This document shows, piece after piece, positions 36,430 to 47,001 of a stretch of 64,000 bases of DNA. Position 1 is the first letter of the stretch, and the number at the start of each line of letters is the position of its first letter. A program made the position numbers and the translations under genes. Source of the DNA: Pantoea sp. AS-PWVM4 (GTDB taxonomy: Bacteria > Pseudomonadota > Gammaproteobacteria > Enterobacterales > Enterobacteriaceae); NCBI RefSeq assembly GCF_000468095.1, contig NZ_ASZC01000016.1, positions 62,001 to 126,000 on the forward strand, given 5' to 3'. Below the pieces are notes generated by a model that had not been told where the DNA came from, ran no database searches, and was given only the letters and a program-made list of their open reading frames with translations.

Positions 36430-38088
36430 ATGAATCGTAGAAAGTTTATGAAAGCGTCCATGGCCCTCTCTGCCCTGAGTGGTATGACGGGTCTGTCCAC
36501 GCTGTTTGCACAGTCCGCCTGGGCCGCAGATGGCATTGCCGACGGTACTGCGGTTCGCTTCGATTTCGATGTACTGAAAAAGAAAGCTGCCGCACTGGCG
36601 AAGCAACCCTGGGGCGGCGCGCCAGGCCCGCTACCGGACACCCTGGCCAATCTGACGCCACAGGCCTATAACGCCATTCAGTATGACGCCAACCATTCGC
36701 TGTGGAACAACATCCCCAACCGCGAACTGGATGTACAATTCTTCCATGTTGGTATGGGTTTTAAACGCCGTATCCAGATGTTCTCCGTGGATGCCGCCAG
36801 CCGTGAAGCGCGTGAAATCCACTTCCGCCCGGAGTTGTTTAACTACAACGACGCCAACGTTGATACCAAACAACTGGTTGGCAAAACCGATCTCGGCTTT
36901 GCCGGTTTCCGCGCCTTTAAGAAACCGGAACTGGCGCGCCGCGACATCGTCTCTTTCCTCGGTGCCAGCTACTTCCGCGCCGTGGATGAAACCTACCAGT
37001 ACGGCCTGTCCGCCCGTGGCGTAGCGGTGAACACCTTCAGCAACGGTCATGAAGAATTCCCGGATTTCACCGCCTTCTGGTTTGAAACCCCGAAAGCCGA
37101 AGACACTACCTTTGTGGTGTATGCCCTGCTGGACGGTGCCAGCGTGACCGGTGCGTATAAATTCACCATCCACTGCGAAGCCAAACGCGTGGTGATGGAG
37201 GTGGAAAACCACCTGTTTGCCCGCAATGATATCCGTCAGTTGGGTATCGCGCCGATGACCAGTATGTTTAGCTGTGGCACCAACGAACGCCGCATGTGCA
37301 ACACCTACCACCCGCAAATCCACGACTCTGACCGTCTGGCAATGTGGACCGGCAACGGTGAATGGATTGCCCGCCCGCTGAACAACCCGCAGCGTTTGCA
37401 GTTCAACGCTTATCAGGATGAGAACCCGCGCGGTTTTGGTCTGTTGCAGCTCAATCACGACTTTAAGGATTATCAGGATGTGATTGGCTGGTACGACAAA
37501 CGTCCAAGCCTGTGGGTTGAGCCGATTGGCAAATGGGGCAAAGGGGCCATCAACCTGATGGAAATCCCCACCACCGGCGAAACGCTGGATAACGTGGTGT
37601 GCTTCTGGCAACCGGAAAAACCGGTGAAAGCCGGTAGCGAGTTCAACTTCCAGTACAAACTTTACTGGAGCGGCCTGCCACCGGTGCGTAGCGGTCTGGC
37701 GCGTGTGGATGCCACCCGTTCCGGCATTGGCGGTTTCCCGGAAGGTTGGGCGCCAGGAGAGCACTTCCCGGAGCAGTGGAGCCGTCGCTTTGCCATCGAT
37801 TTCGTCGGGGGCGATCTCAAAGCCGCTGCACCGAAGGGGATCGAACCGGTGATTACCGTGTCAGCGGGCACCATCAAGCAGGTCGAGATTTTGTATGTGG
37901 AGCCGATCGATGGCTACCGCATCCTGTTTGACTGGTACCCCAACAGCGATTCCACCAAGCCGGTGGATATGCGTCTGTTCCTGCGTACCAAAGACGAGAC
38001 ACTGAGCGAAACCTGGCTGTATCAATACTTCCCGCCAGCGCCGGATCAGCGTAAATACGTTGACGATCGGCAGATGACGCCGGGCTGA
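36430..38088 (+). CDS. opgD: Glucans biosynthesis protein D (OpgD/MdoD)
   Basis: A 552-residue periplasmic protein, same size as E. coli OpgD (551). It has a twin-arginine export signal, [16 protein letters not shown], cut near AWAADG. Conserved segments include [47 protein letters not shown] and [13 protein letters not shown]. OpgD shapes osmoregulated periplasmic glucans made by OpgG/OpgH, which are not in this window. In E. coli opgD is elsewhere on the chromosome; here it stands between elaB and elaA. Confidence 0.95.
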   Translation: MNRRKFMKASMALSALSGMTGLSTLFAQSAWAADGIADGTAVRFDFDVLKKKAAALAKQPWGGAPGPLPDTLANLTPQAYNAIQYDANHSLWNNIPNRELDVQFFHVGMGFKRRIQMFSVDAASREAREIHFRPELFNYNDANVDTKQLVGKTDLGFAGFRAFKKPELARRDIVSFLGASYFRAVDETYQYGLSARGVAVNTFSNGHEEFPDFTAFWFETPKAEDTTFVVYALLDGASVTGAYKFTIHCEAKRVVMEVENHLFARNDIRQLGIAPMTSMFSCGTNERRMCNTYHPQIHDSDRLAMWTGNGEWIARPLNNPQRLQFNAYQDENPRGFGLLQLNHDFKDYQDVIGWYDKRPSLWVEPIGKWGKGAINLMEIPTTGETLDNVVCFWQPEKPVKAGSEFNFQYKLYWSGLPPVRSGLARVDATRSGIGGFPEGWAPGEHFPEQWSRRFAIDFVGGDLKAAAPKGIEPVITVSAGTIKQVEILYVEPIDGYRILFDWYPNSDSTKPVDMRLFLRTKDETLSETWLYQYFPPAPDQRKYVDDRQMTPG

Positions 38089-38093
38089 TAAAC

Positions 38094-38124
38094 ATGGCGA
38101 GGTGAGAACCTCGCCATTATTTTT
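38094..38124 (+). terminator. Intrinsic terminator for opgD
   Basis: ATGGCGAGGT (38094-38103) pairs perfectly with ACCTCGCCAT (38108-38117), followed by TATTTTT. It lies 5 bp after the opgD stop. Confidence 0.9.
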
Positions 38125-38126
38125 GG

Positions 38127-38141
38127 AAATCGCGCCGCTAC
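38127..38141 (-). repeat. Truncated GTAG palindromic repeat, copy 9 (overlaps elaA stop)
   Basis: Only the head half (GTAGCGGCGCGATTT on the minus strand) remains, cut off next to the opgD terminator. The TAG of the head is the elaA stop codon (38140-38138). Confidence 0.75.
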
Positions 38142-38596
38142 GAAGTTGTGCGCGACATATCAATATGCGGGATATCGTCTTCGAGATAGATATCACTCAC
38201 CGCCACAAAGCCATGCCCGGCATAGAACGATTGCAGATGCGCCTGCGCTGAGAGGAACGGCGAATGCTGCGGCCAGTGCTGCTGGCAGCTCTGCAAAGCC
38301 TGCGTCATCAAGCGATTGCCGAGATTGATTCCCCTGGCGCGACTGGAAACAATCACCCGCCCAATCTTCACCGGACTTTGCGCATCAGTAGGCGATAAAA
38401 TACGTGCATACGCCACCAATTCGTCACCCAGCATGCCCAGCAGATGGCGATTTTCCGCTACCAGATCCTGTCCATCGACATCGAGATAAGGACAATTTTG
38501 TTCCACTACAAAGACTTCACTGCGCAACGCCAGCAACGCATAAAGTTGTGGCACTGTTAAATCGCGGTGATGAATATCCAGCCAGTTAATATCCAT
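38138..38596 (-). CDS. elaA: GNAT acetyltransferase ElaA
   Basis: A 152-residue GNAT protein close to E. coli ElaA: LYALLALRSEVFVVEQNCPY, RHLLGMLGDELVAYARIL, KIGRVIVSSRARG (acetyl-CoA site) and AQAHLQSFYAGHGFV. The substrate is unknown. Start 38596 is chosen over 38602 because AAGGA then sits 7-8 bp upstream rather than 2. The stop TAG is provided by the head of a palindromic repeat remnant. Confidence 0.93.
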   Translation of the reverse strand: MDINWLDIHHRDLTVPQLYALLALRSEVFVVEQNCPYLDVDGQDLVAENRHLLGMLGDELVAYARILSPTDAQSPVKIGRVIVSSRARGINLGNRLMTQALQSCQQHWPQHSPFLSAQAHLQSFYAGHGFVAVSDIYLEDDIPHIDMSRTTS

Positions 38597-38610
38597 GATC
38601 ATTTCCTTCC

Positions 38611-38632
38611 GTAGCGGCGCGATTTATCGCGC
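38611..38632 (+). repeat. GTAG palindromic repeat, copy 10
   Basis: A perfect plus-strand consensus copy just upstream of elaA, between its ribosome binding site and the end of the MFS gene (38658). Confidence 0.85.
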
Positions 38633-38657
38633 AGGTTTTATGAAGCCGAAAAATAAA

Positions 38658-39770
38658 TCAACAACGTCGTTGTTGTAAGGCGAAACCGGTAAAGAAGGCG
38701 CACAATAGCGCCGCCATCCACGGCAGGCCATGCAGCGTGAGTGACATCGCTAATCCCCCCAATGCCGGGCCAACAAAGGCGCCAATACCCCACGCCACCG
38801 ACAGCACCGCATAGGCTGCCGCCAGTTCCGAACCCTGAAAGCGCTGTCCCACCAGCGTGATGATCACCGTATATATGCCGACAAATACCCCGCCCCAGCA
38901 GAACAACAGCAAACGCGCCAGCCACAACGATTGCAATGCCAGCGGCCAGGCAAGCGCCCCCAGGGTCGACAACGCAGCCAGCCAGACAATCAGATGATGG
39001 CGATCCATACGATCGGCCAGCCAACCGATCGGCAACTGCAACAGGATCGCACCGACCAGTAGAATGGTGATCAAGGATGTCGCCTGCGCTTCAGACCAGC
39101 CAAGATTGATGGCGTAAAGTGCCAGCAGATTCATACCAGCCGCTTCCAGAGCCGCGTTGAGGATGGTCGCCGACAGTGCCAGAGGTAACAATCGCAACCA
39201 GCGTGAGAAACTCCGTGACACCCCCTGTTCCGCACTGAAACGCAGTTTACCGCTGCCGAGCAGCGCCAGCGCGGCAATGGCAGACAAGGCGGCCCCGGTA
39301 ATAAACGCGCCATCCCCGCTGCCCTGCAAGGTCAAGATAAAAGGACCAAGCGCAAACCCTGCCGATAACATCGCGGTGTAGGTTGCCAGCATCTTCGCGC
39401 GATTGCTTTCCACGCATTGTTGATTGAGCCAGGTTTCCGTGACCACCAGAATCACTTCGGAAGCCATACCGAGCAGCAACCGCAACAAGAAGCTGCTGGC
39501 AATGGGTAACAAAGGAAAAAAGATTAACAGCAGCATTGAGGCCAGCAGTGCGGTGATCAGCAATGCTTGCGGCGAAAAACGGCGGCAAAGTGCTGGCAAG
39601 GCCGGGGCGATAATCAGCACGCCTGCCGCATGCATCGCCGCATTGATGCCAATCAGCGTTTCACTATAGCCAGCCGCCGAGAGCCTGAGTGCAATCAGTG
39701 GTGCGCTTAAACCATAAGTCAGACCAAAGATAGTGATCGCGACAAGGATCATTACGCTGTTTCGCGTCAT
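38658..39770 (-). CDS. MFS transporter, YcaD-like
   Basis: A 370-residue major facilitator with about twelve membrane segments, starting MTRNSVMILVAITIFGLTYG. Start 39770 is chosen because its ATGA overlaps the stop of the upstream gene (39767), a coupling signal; a longer frame to 39827 would lie inside that gene. GWLADRMDRHHL is the loop 8-9 copy of the MFS signature. It resembles E. coli YcaD-type transporters of unknown substrate. It is the second gene of a two-gene unit with the HdeD-peptidase fusion. Confidence 0.85.
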   Translation of the reverse strand: MTRNSVMILVAITIFGLTYGLSAPLIALRLSAAGYSETLIGINAAMHAAGVLIIAPALPALCRRFSPQALLITALLASMLLLIFFPLLPIASSFLLRLLLGMASEVILVVTETWLNQQCVESNRAKMLATYTAMLSAGFALGPFILTLQGSGDGAFITGAALSAIAALALLGSGKLRFSAEQGVSRSFSRWLRLLPLALSATILNAALEAAGMNLLALYAINLGWSEAQATSLITILLVGAILLQLPIGWLADRMDRHHLIVWLAALSTLGALAWPLALQSLWLARLLLFCWGGVFVGIYTVIITLVGQRFQGSELAAAYAVLSVAWGIGAFVGPALGGLAMSLTLHGLPWMAALLCAFFTGFALQQRRC

Positions 39771-41113
39771 TTGATCACACTGCGCGATGGCGTCCGTTTT
39801 TGCTGCCATAACGCATGGCGTAAGCACAGGCTACGCCACAGACGAACCGGCCAGAGCGAGCTGGGCTGTGGCTCAATGACACGGTGCAGCAACCGGACAT
39901 AATCCAGCACCAGGCCAGGCGTCCAGGTCATCTCCTCCGCCCTGCCGCGTACGACCCCCAATAACCAAAAGTTGGGATCGCTGAACAGTCGCAATCCGGC
40001 ATAGGGTTTTCTGGCGAGGACGCCCTCAATCGCGACATCTAATGCCTGAATCACGGCGGAAGAACAGTTGCGCGCGGTCAGGTTGTAGGTACTGTCCAGG
40101 CGGTAACTGTGCCAGAAATTATGTAATGCCTTGAAATTATAATGGGTAAACAGAATTTGTTTATCGGGGGCGCACCAGTCAGCGACCTCCAGCGTAAGGG
40201 AGGCAAGGAAACGTCCGGCTACATCATTGTGTTCCCCGGAACGTAGCACCGCGCGGAAGTTACTGCTGTCGCGATCAATATCATCCAGCGGATAGTGGCT
40301 GATATACAGATCCTCGCCCGCTTCCATCGCCGCATGGCCGGTTGATATCACGCCATGTTGATCGACGGCGGCAATATAACGATTGATTAGCTGGTAACTC
40401 TCGCGCAGCCTGCCTGATCCCAACGGGGTCCAGACGTAGACTTTTAATGGCTGAGCGGGTGGTCGGTGAGGAAATGGCGGATGGACGTATTGGCTGCTGT
40501 GCCATTGCCGCAATCCCCCGACTTTAAACAGCGGTAGCGTGGTGACGGTGCTGTTATCGGTCAACAAATTCGCCTGTCGTGCCATCTGTAGCAGCGTGGT
40601 ACCGATACTCAGCAACAGCAACGCGAAACATAGGGGCACGGCGATGTGATGATGAAACGGCCAGTCGCTGAGGATCAGAATACTGATAAACCACTCGACA
40701 ACCCCGGTCAGGCACTGCTTACGCCAGCGCCAGCCACGCAATATCACAGCAGCCGCAATACGAAACAGGCCATCAACCATAAACGCGATGCCAAACAGCA
40801 CTGCCGAAACATCATTGTTGTCCTGGGGAATATTGAGGATCAGAAAACCGATAAACCATAATCCCAGCGCTTTCAGCAGGGTCAGCCCGTCAATACGCAT
40901 TTCGCGGATAAACGCGAATGTCATCTGCACCAGACCTTCGATGATAAAAAATATCGCCAGCAGATCCAGCGGCACCGAAAGCAGGCCGTCGCTACTGATG
41001 TCATAGAGGATTAATGCAGACAAAATCAGCAAGGCCGAACCCACTAAAGCCAGCCAGTACCAGCGTCTGCGGATCACCTGAGCACCGGTGAGCAAAAATA
41101 TTAACTTGATCAC
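39767..41113 (-). CDS. HdeD-like membrane protein fused to putative cysteine peptidase domain
   Basis: A 448-residue two-part protein. Residues 1-180 form about six membrane helices resembling HdeD/DUF308, with the characteristic repeats LDLLAIFFIIEGLVQMTFAF and LFGIAFMVDGLFRIAAAV. From about residue 222 a soluble domain begins KVYVWTPLGSGRLRESYQL and holds STGHAAMEAGEDLYISHYP (H260) and LTARNCSSAVIQALD (C350). The order His then Cys, with a GH-A-x-ME strand, is what permuted papain-like (NlpC/P60-related) hydrolases show. The peptidase idea is inference. It heads a unit coupled to the MFS gene and replaces the rbn-elaD region of E. coli. Confidence 0.75.
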   Translation of the reverse strand: MIKLIFLLTGAQVIRRRWYWLALVGSALLILSALILYDISSDGLLSVPLDLLAIFFIIEGLVQMTFAFIREMRIDGLTLLKALGLWFIGFLILNIPQDNNDVSAVLFGIAFMVDGLFRIAAAVILRGWRWRKQCLTGVVEWFISILILSDWPFHHHIAVPLCFALLLLSIGTTLLQMARQANLLTDNSTVTTLPLFKVGGLRQWHSSQYVHPPFPHRPPAQPLKVYVWTPLGSGRLRESYQLINRYIAAVDQHGVISTGHAAMEAGEDLYISHYPLDDIDRDSSNFRAVLRSGEHNDVAGRFLASLTLEVADWCAPDKQILFTHYNFKALHNFWHSYRLDSTYNLTARNCSSAVIQALDVAIEGVLARKPYAGLRLFSDPNFWLLGVVRGRAEEMTWTPGLVLDYVRLLHRVIEPQPSSLWPVRLWRSLCLRHALWQQKRTPSRSVIK

Positions 41114-41183
41114 AAGGCCTCTGCGCGACGAGTGAACACTGCTTAAAAACTAGCAACACGCGGCAAAATTGTCAGATAGCGGG

Positions 41184-41213
41184 CAAAAAAAATCAGGCCC
41201 GCAGGCCTGATTT
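41184..41213 (-). terminator. Intrinsic terminator of the nuo operon
   Basis: AAATCAGGCC (41190-41199) pairs perfectly with GGCCTGATTT (41204-41213); read leftward the stem runs into a long T tract. It lies 23 bp after the nuoN stop. Confidence 0.9.
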
Positions 41214-41235
41214 GTCTGAAGCAACAATACGAAGG

Positions 41236-42693
41236 TTACATCAGCGGCTGAGCCATCTGTACCAGCGTGATTAGCGGCTGCGGATAAACCCCCAGCAGCA
41301 ACACCAGAATCGCGGAAATCAGTACCACCACACCACCGGCGGTGAATGCCCAATTCGCGGGGGTATCACGGGTATGCAGCTCTGGCGGGCTGAGGTACAG
41401 GCTGACAGTCACGCGCAGATAGTAGTACAGGCCGATGGCGCTACCTGCCACCACCGCACCCGTCAGCCACCACAGATGGGCGTTCACACCGGAAGCGATC
41501 ACGTAGAACTTACCAATAAAGCCCAGTGTCATCGGGATACCGGCCAGTGACAGCATCATGATGGTCATCACCGCCGACAAAATCGGACGATGCCAGAACA
41601 GGCCACGGTAGGAGTACAGAGTATCGGCATCCGGGCCACGGTAAGGGCTGGACATCAGACTGACCACACCGAACGCGCCAAGACTGCTGAACAGGTAACC
41701 GGCCAGATAGACGCCAGCGGTTTCCAGCGACAGCTGATGCGTTTTCACCGCAATCAACGCCACCAGCAGATAACCGAGGTGAGCGATGGAGGAGTAACCG
41801 AGCAGACGTTTGATGTTGCTCTGCGAAATCGCCATCAGGTTACCGAACAGAATCGAAACAAAGGCAATCACACCCAACACGGTACGTACCGCTTCGCTGT
41901 CGGTCACCGGCGCGTACATGAACAGACGCATGATCACGCCAAAGATGGCGATTTTGCTGGCGGTCGCGAGGAAGGTGGATACCGGAGCGGGCGCACCCTG
42001 ATAGACATCCGGCGTCCACAGATGGAATGGCACCAGCGACAGTTTGAAGCCAAGACCGATAATCATCATCCCGAGGCCGACCAGCAGCAGCGGCTGCTGC
42101 ATCATGCTGTCATTCAGGCTTTTACCCAACTGCACAAAGCTCAGGCTGCCGGAATCAGCGTAAATCAATGCGATACCAAACAACAGGAACGATGAGGCTG
42201 CGGCTGACAGGATGGTGTATTTCAGTGCCGCTTCCAGCGAACGTTTCTGGCGGAAGGCGTAACCAATCAAACCAAACAGCGGCAGAGACAGCAGTTCAAT
42301 ACCGATGAACAGCGCCGACAGATGGTTGGCGCTGGCCAGCACAATACCGCCCAGCGCGGCAATCAGCACCAGCAGATAGAACTCATCTTTGTTGTCCGGG
42401 AAACCGGCCAGCCACGGGTAGGCGAAAGTACAGGTCGCCAGACTCGCCAGCATCACCAGTCCGGTGTAGAAGATGGAGTAACCATCAACGCGCAGCATCG
42501 GCGTCACATCCATTGCCCCGACATGGGCAACAAACCACAGAGAAAGCAGCGCCAGGTTAAGACCAATGACCGTCAGCGTGGCATTTACAAAATGGTTGCG
42601 TCGCCATGCAATGGACAGCATCACAACCACCACCGTCAATCCGACGATCAACAGCGGCAGTAACGCGATCAATTGTTGAGGAGTTATTGTCAT
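41236..42693 (-). CDS. nuoN: NADH:quinone oxidoreductase subunit N
   Basis: A 485-residue antiporter-like membrane subunit, same length as in E. coli, with about 14 helices. Conserved segments: [48 protein letters not shown] (key lysine and proton channel), and [19 protein letters not shown]. It belongs to the proton-pumping arm of complex I. It is the last gene of the operon, 6 bp after nuoM; the ribosome binding site is weak, suggesting translational coupling. Confidence 0.98.
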   Translation of the reverse strand: MTITPQQLIALLPLLIVGLTVVVVMLSIAWRRNHFVNATLTVIGLNLALLSLWFVAHVGAMDVTPMLRVDGYSIFYTGLVMLASLATCTFAYPWLAGFPDNKDEFYLLVLIAALGGIVLASANHLSALFIGIELLSLPLFGLIGYAFRQKRSLEAALKYTILSAAASSFLLFGIALIYADSGSLSFVQLGKSLNDSMMQQPLLLVGLGMMIIGLGFKLSLVPFHLWTPDVYQGAPAPVSTFLATASKIAIFGVIMRLFMYAPVTDSEAVRTVLGVIAFVSILFGNLMAISQSNIKRLLGYSSIAHLGYLLVALIAVKTHQLSLETAGVYLAGYLFSSLGAFGVVSLMSSPYRGPDADTLYSYRGLFWHRPILSAVMTIMMLSLAGIPMTLGFIGKFYVIASGVNAHLWWLTGAVVAGSAIGLYYYLRVTVSLYLSPPELHTRDTPANWAFTAGGVVVLISAILVLLLGVYPQPLITLVQMAQPLM

Positions 42694-42699
42694 GGCGAA

Positions 42700-44220
42700 T
42701 TACGGCCTTGTAGTTGAAATTGAAGCGGTAAACCACTGCTGAATATTGCTCATTGCAGCATGGGAGGTATCAAGAATCGGCTGCGGATAAACCCCCAGCA
42801 GAACCAGCAACACCACCAAAACTATAATCATAATGAACTCACGCGGTGACATCCCTGGCAGTGGGGCCTGTGATTTGGCTTCGCCGTAGTACGCGCGCTG
42901 CATCATCACCAGCGAGTATACCGAGGCAAATACCAGACCAAAGGTGGCAATCACGATAATCACCGGCACCACCTGGAAGCTGCCAGTCAGAATCATAAAT
43001 TCCCCGGCAAAGTTACCGGTGCCCGGCATCCCGAGGTTAGCCACGGCAAAGAACAACGACAGGCCCGGAATCCATTTGATACGTGACCACAGGCCACCCA
43101 TCTGACGCATATCACGGGTATGCAGGCGTTCATACAGTTGGCCGCACAGGATAAACAGCGCCGCGGCGGACAGGCCGTGGGCAATCATCTGTACCACCGC
43201 ACCCTGGAACGCCAACTGGCTGCCGGTGTAGATGGCAATCAGCACAAAGCCCATGTGCGAAATGGAGGTATAAGCGATCAGACGTTTGATGTCGGTCTGC
43301 GCGAACGCCATCCAGGCACCGTAGAAGATACCAATCACGCCGAGCCACATGGCAATCGGAGCAAATTCTGCCGACGCGTGCGGGAACAACGGCAGGCTGA
43401 AACGCAGCAAACCATAGGCTGCGGTTTTCAACAGAATCCCGGCGAGGTCGACCGAACCTGCGGTAGGTGCCTGGCTGTGCGCATCTGGCAACCAGCCGTG
43501 TAACGGCACCACCGGCATTTTGACGGCGAAGGCGATAAAGAAGCCCAGCATCAGCAGATATTCCACGGTGTGGGACATCGGGGTTTTCAGCAGCTCTTCG
43601 TAGCTGAAGGTCCAGACGCCGGTCGCGTTGTAGTGCACGAACACCAGCGCCAGGATAGCAATCAGCATCACCAGACCGGATGCCTGGGTGTAGATGAAGA
43701 ACTTGGTCGCTGCCGTGATACGGGTTTTACCGTCTGACGCTTTGTGACCCCAGAGCGCGATGAGGAAGTACATCGGCACCAGCATCATTTCCCAGAAGAA
43801 GAAGAACAGGAACATGTCGATGGAGAGGAACACACCAATCACGCCACCGAGGATCCACATCAGGTTGAGGTGGAAAAAGCCCTGATACTTCTCAATTTCA
43901 TTCCACGAACATAGCACCGCCATCAGGCCGAGCAGACCGGTCAGCACCACCATCAGCAGCGACAGACCATCAATCGCCAGATGGAAATTGATGCCAAAAC
44001 GCGGAATCCACGGTACGGAGAAGGTGGATTGCCACTGCGGCATGCCAGCCGCCTGCGTCAGTGAATAGCCACCCTGCAACCAGAGTTGCAACGAAATCAC
44101 CAGCGTCAGTGCCATGGTGATCAGGGCTATCCAACGCGGCACCTTCGCGCCAAGGCGCTCAGCCAGCCAGCACAGCAAGCCACCGAGAAAAGGTATGATT
44201 ATTAGCCAAGGTAATAACAC
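42700..44220 (-). CDS. nuoM: NADH:quinone oxidoreductase subunit M
   Basis: A 506-residue Mrp-antiporter-like subunit (E. coli 509). The helix with FFFFWEMMLVPMYFLIALWGH carries the essential glutamate of the proton channel, and FAVKMPVVPLHGWLPDAHSQAP the channel lysine. The start is GTG 44220 with GGGAAG upstream. The C-terminal LLGVYPQPI motif is shared with NuoN, including a 23-bp identical DNA stretch, reflecting common ancestry. Separated from nuoL by an 88-bp gap with hairpins. Confidence 0.98.
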   Translation of the reverse strand: MLLPWLIIIPFLGGLLCWLAERLGAKVPRWIALITMALTLVISLQLWLQGGYSLTQAAGMPQWQSTFSVPWIPRFGINFHLAIDGLSLLMVVLTGLLGLMAVLCSWNEIEKYQGFFHLNLMWILGGVIGVFLSIDMFLFFFFWEMMLVPMYFLIALWGHKASDGKTRITAATKFFIYTQASGLVMLIAILALVFVHYNATGVWTFSYEELLKTPMSHTVEYLLMLGFFIAFAVKMPVVPLHGWLPDAHSQAPTAGSVDLAGILLKTAAYGLLRFSLPLFPHASAEFAPIAMWLGVIGIFYGAWMAFAQTDIKRLIAYTSISHMGFVLIAIYTGSQLAFQGAVVQMIAHGLSAAALFILCGQLYERLHTRDMRQMGGLWSRIKWIPGLSLFFAVANLGMPGTGNFAGEFMILTGSFQVVPVIIVIATFGLVFASVYSLVMMQRAYYGEAKSQAPLPGMSPREFIMIIVLVVLLVLLGVYPQPILDTSHAAMSNIQQWFTASISTTRP

Positions 44221-44272
44221 GGCATACTTCCCTTTTTTCTGCCTTTATCAGGCAATTTTTACTTTCTCGACT

Positions 44273-44294
44273 GGGGTGAAGAAACCCTCACCCC
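44273..44294 (-). other. nuoL-nuoM intercistronic hairpin
   Basis: GGGGTGA (44273-44279) pairs with TCACCCC (44288-44294). A second small stem, GCCT/AGGC followed by an A run, lies closer to nuoM. Without a T tract these look like mRNA processing or ratio-setting structures rather than a terminator. Confidence 0.45.
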
Positions 44295-44308
44295 GCCCAT
44301 CAATCTTG

Positions 44309-46144
44309 TTAGATCACCAGCAGCAGCGCCAGCACTACCACGGCACCGACGCTCATCGACGCCACGTACCAGCGCAGATAACCGTTTTCGCTGACCACCA
44401 GACCTTTGTTGCCAATGCGCGAAATCAGGGCTGGCAAATTCATCAGCGAGTTCAGCGGATCACGATGCAGTAACCACGCAATGCCGAGGAAAGGTTTAAC
44501 GAACACTTTGTCGTATAACCAATCGAAGCCCCAGGCGGCAAACCACCAGGTGCCAAAGAAACGGCCCGGCGCGCTGTTGGCAACGCTGGTAACCAGCTGA
44601 CGTTTGCCCAGCCACAACGCAGCAGCAATCAGAATGCCGACGATCGCCACCACGCCAGAGGTGATTTCCAGTGCCACTTTGCCGCCTTCACCAAATTCGT
44701 TCTGCGGCAACACACCCGCCAGCGGCGGTGTAATCAACGCACCAATGAAGGTGGACAACACCAGCAGCACAATCAGCGGCAGATGATGAGTAATACCTTT
44801 ACCGGCATGAGCATGGATTTTCTCTTCACCGTGGAACACGATGAAAATCATGCGGAACGTATAGATTGAGGTCAGGAACGCACCCACCAGACCCGCCACC
44901 ATCAGATTGATGTGACCATTCGCCAGCGCACCAAACAGGATTTCATCTTTACTGTAGAAACCTGCGGTAATCAGCGGCAGCGCAGCCAGTGCGGCGCCCC
45001 CCACGAGGAAGCAGGTATACACCAGAGGGATGCTCTTACGCAGGCCGCCCATCTTGAAGATGTTCTGTTCGTGATGGCAGGCCAGAATTACCGAACCGGA
45101 TGACAGGAACAGCAACGCTTTGAAGAACGCGTGGGTCATCAGGTGGAAAATCGCCGCATCCCACGCCTGCACGCCAAGCGCCAGGAACATGTAGCCAATC
45201 TGGCTCATGGTGGAGTATGCCAGCACGCGTTTGATGTCGGTTTGCACCAGCGCAGCAAAGCCCGCCAGCACCAGGGTGATGGCACCCACAATACCGACCA
45301 GATGCAGCACGTCAGGTGTCAGCAGGAACAGGCCATGCGTACGGGCAATCAGGTAGACACCCGCAGTAACCATCGTCGCGGCGTGGATCAGCGCTGAAAC
45401 CGGCGTCGGACCGGCCATCGCATCCGCCAGCCACGTTTGCAACGGCAACTGGGCAGATTTACCAACCGCACCACCCAGCAGCAGCAAGGTTGCCCATTGC
45501 AGCATATGGTTGTCGGCGGCGAAGTGGGCCGGAGCCAACTCCATCAGCTCGCGGAAGTTCAGCGTGCCAAGTTCGTTGTAGAGAATGAACAACGCCAGCG
45601 CGAGGAAAACATCACCCACACGGGTAATGATGAAGGCTTTCATCGCCGCTTTGCCGTTTTCCGGGTTGCTGTAGTAGAAACCAATCAGCAGGTAGGAACA
45701 CAGCCCCACCCCTTCCCAGCCGAGGTACATCAGCATCAGGTTATCGGCCAGTACCAGAACCACCATGCTGGCGATAAACAGGTTGGTGTAGGCGAAGAAG
45801 CGTGAGTAGCCCTCTTCACCACGCATGTACCAGGACGCGAACATGTGGATGAAGAAACCCACACCGGTCACCACTGACAGCATGGTCAGCGACAGGCCAT
45901 CCAGCACCAGATTGACCTTGATGTCAAAGTGACCAACCTGCATCCAGGTCCACAGCGCCTGAGTGAACGGTTGCTGTCCCTGGCTGAAGAAATCCATGCC
46001 GACAAAAATCGTGGTCAGGGCAGCCAGACCGACTGATCCCATCCCCACAGCGGCAGACAGGTTCTCCGACCAGCGACCACGGGAAAATGCCAACAGCAGG
46101 AAGCCAATCAGCGGAAATAAAACAGTTAAGTAGAGAAGATTCAT
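44309..46144 (-). CDS. nuoL: NADH:quinone oxidoreductase subunit L
   Basis: A 611-residue subunit (E. coli 613), the largest of the three antiporter-like proteins, with the long lateral helix at its C-terminal end that braces the membrane arm. Conserved segments: [21 protein letters not shown] (channel glutamate), [25 protein letters not shown], and [18 protein letters not shown]. It lies at the distal end of the arm. Its ATG overlaps the nuoK stop by 4 bp. Confidence 0.98.
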   Translation of the reverse strand: MNLLYLTVLFPLIGFLLLAFSRGRWSENLSAAVGMGSVGLAALTTIFVGMDFFSQGQQPFTQALWTWMQVGHFDIKVNLVLDGLSLTMLSVVTGVGFFIHMFASWYMRGEEGYSRFFAYTNLFIASMVVLVLADNLMLMYLGWEGVGLCSYLLIGFYYSNPENGKAAMKAFIITRVGDVFLALALFILYNELGTLNFRELMELAPAHFAADNHMLQWATLLLLGGAVGKSAQLPLQTWLADAMAGPTPVSALIHAATMVTAGVYLIARTHGLFLLTPDVLHLVGIVGAITLVLAGFAALVQTDIKRVLAYSTMSQIGYMFLALGVQAWDAAIFHLMTHAFFKALLFLSSGSVILACHHEQNIFKMGGLRKSIPLVYTCFLVGGAALAALPLITAGFYSKDEILFGALANGHINLMVAGLVGAFLTSIYTFRMIFIVFHGEEKIHAHAGKGITHHLPLIVLLVLSTFIGALITPPLAGVLPQNEFGEGGKVALEITSGVVAIVGILIAAALWLGKRQLVTSVANSAPGRFFGTWWFAAWGFDWLYDKVFVKPFLGIAWLLHRDPLNSLMNLPALISRIGNKGLVVSENGYLRWYVASMSVGAVVVLALLLVI

Positions 46145-46443
46145 CCGCGCATCTCGCTCACAGTGTCAATGTTCAGCGTCTGACGACGACGATAGAGCTG
46201 GAGCAGCAGTGCCAGACCGATACTGGCTTCCGCCGCCGCGAGGCTGATTGCCAGGATATACATCACCTGACCGTCGGCTTGCCCCCAGTAGCTCCCTGCG
46301 ACCACCAGCGCCAGCGCGGCGGCGTTGATCATGATCTCCAGACCAATCAACATAAACAGCAGGTTACGGCGCAGCACCAGTGAGGTCAGGCCGAGAACAA
46401 ACAGCACAGCAGCCAGAATCAGGCCGTGTTGTAACGGGATCAT
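46141..46443 (-). CDS. nuoK: NADH:quinone oxidoreductase subunit K
   Basis: A 100-residue, three-helix subunit homologous to ND4L (E. coli also 100). The channel glutamates lie in [19 protein letters not shown] and [19 protein letters not shown]. It is part of the proton pathway in the membrane arm. It overlaps nuoJ and nuoL by 4 bp each. Confidence 0.98.
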   Translation of the reverse strand: MIPLQHGLILAAVLFVLGLTSLVLRRNLLFMLIGLEIMINAAALALVVAGSYWGQADGQVMYILAISLAAAEASIGLALLLQLYRRRQTLNIDTVSEMRG

Positions 46444-46991
46444 GCGTGCTCCTCCTTATTCCCTTGCGCCTCAGCCGGGCGATTGCTGAGCACCTCGCCC
46501 TGACGCTCTTCACGTCCAATATGGAAGGCAACAACCAGACCGGCCAGCAGCAACATGGATGCCAGCTCCACCGCCAGTACGTAAGGACCAAACAGGCTGA
46601 TACCCACGGCTTTGGCGTCAATGACAGTGCCATCAATGCCCTGATCGTGCGCGGTGCTGATGGCATAAATCATCACCACCAGCAGCAGCAGGGATACGAT
46701 GCCAGGACCAATCCACAGCGACGGCTTCAGCCACTCACGCTCCTGATCCTGCTGGGATTTGCCAAGGTTCAGCATCATCACCACGAACACGAACAGCACC
46801 ATAATGGCACCGGCGTAGACGATAATTTCCAGCGCCCCGGCAAAGTACGCGCCCATTGAGAAGAACACGCCAGCAATCGACAGCAACGAAACAATCAGGT
46901 ACAGCAGTGCATGTACCGGGTTGGTGTGGGTGATGACGCGTAGCGTCGTCAACACCGCCACCAGACCGCAAAGATAAAACGCAAATTCCAT
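46440..46991 (-). CDS. nuoJ: NADH:quinone oxidoreductase subunit J
   Basis: A 183-residue ND6 homologue (E. coli 184). Start 46991 is chosen because AAGGAG lies 7 bp upstream and the protein then begins [19 protein letters not shown] as in E. coli; the open frame runs 27 codons further, but those residues are unlike complex I. The pi-bulge helix region [22 protein letters not shown] is conserved. The charged C-terminal tail is cytoplasmic. Confidence 0.97.
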   Translation of the reverse strand: MEFAFYLCGLVAVLTTLRVITHTNPVHALLYLIVSLLSIAGVFFSMGAYFAGALEIIVYAGAIMVLFVFVVMMLNLGKSQQDQEREWLKPSLWIGPGIVSLLLLVVMIYAISTAHDQGIDGTVIDAKAVGISLFGPYVLAVELASMLLLAGLVVAFHIGREERQGEVLSNRPAEAQGNKEEHA

Positions 46992-47001
46992 AGCTGGCTC
47001 C

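Noticed and set aside
36631..37764. 377-codon open frame on the minus strand
   Set aside because: Antisense to opgD, with no ribosome binding site and no recognisable domain.
41274..42801. 23-bp identical stretch in nuoN and nuoM
   Set aside because: It encodes the shared GVYPQP motif near the C-termini of two paralogous subunits; ordinary homology explains it.
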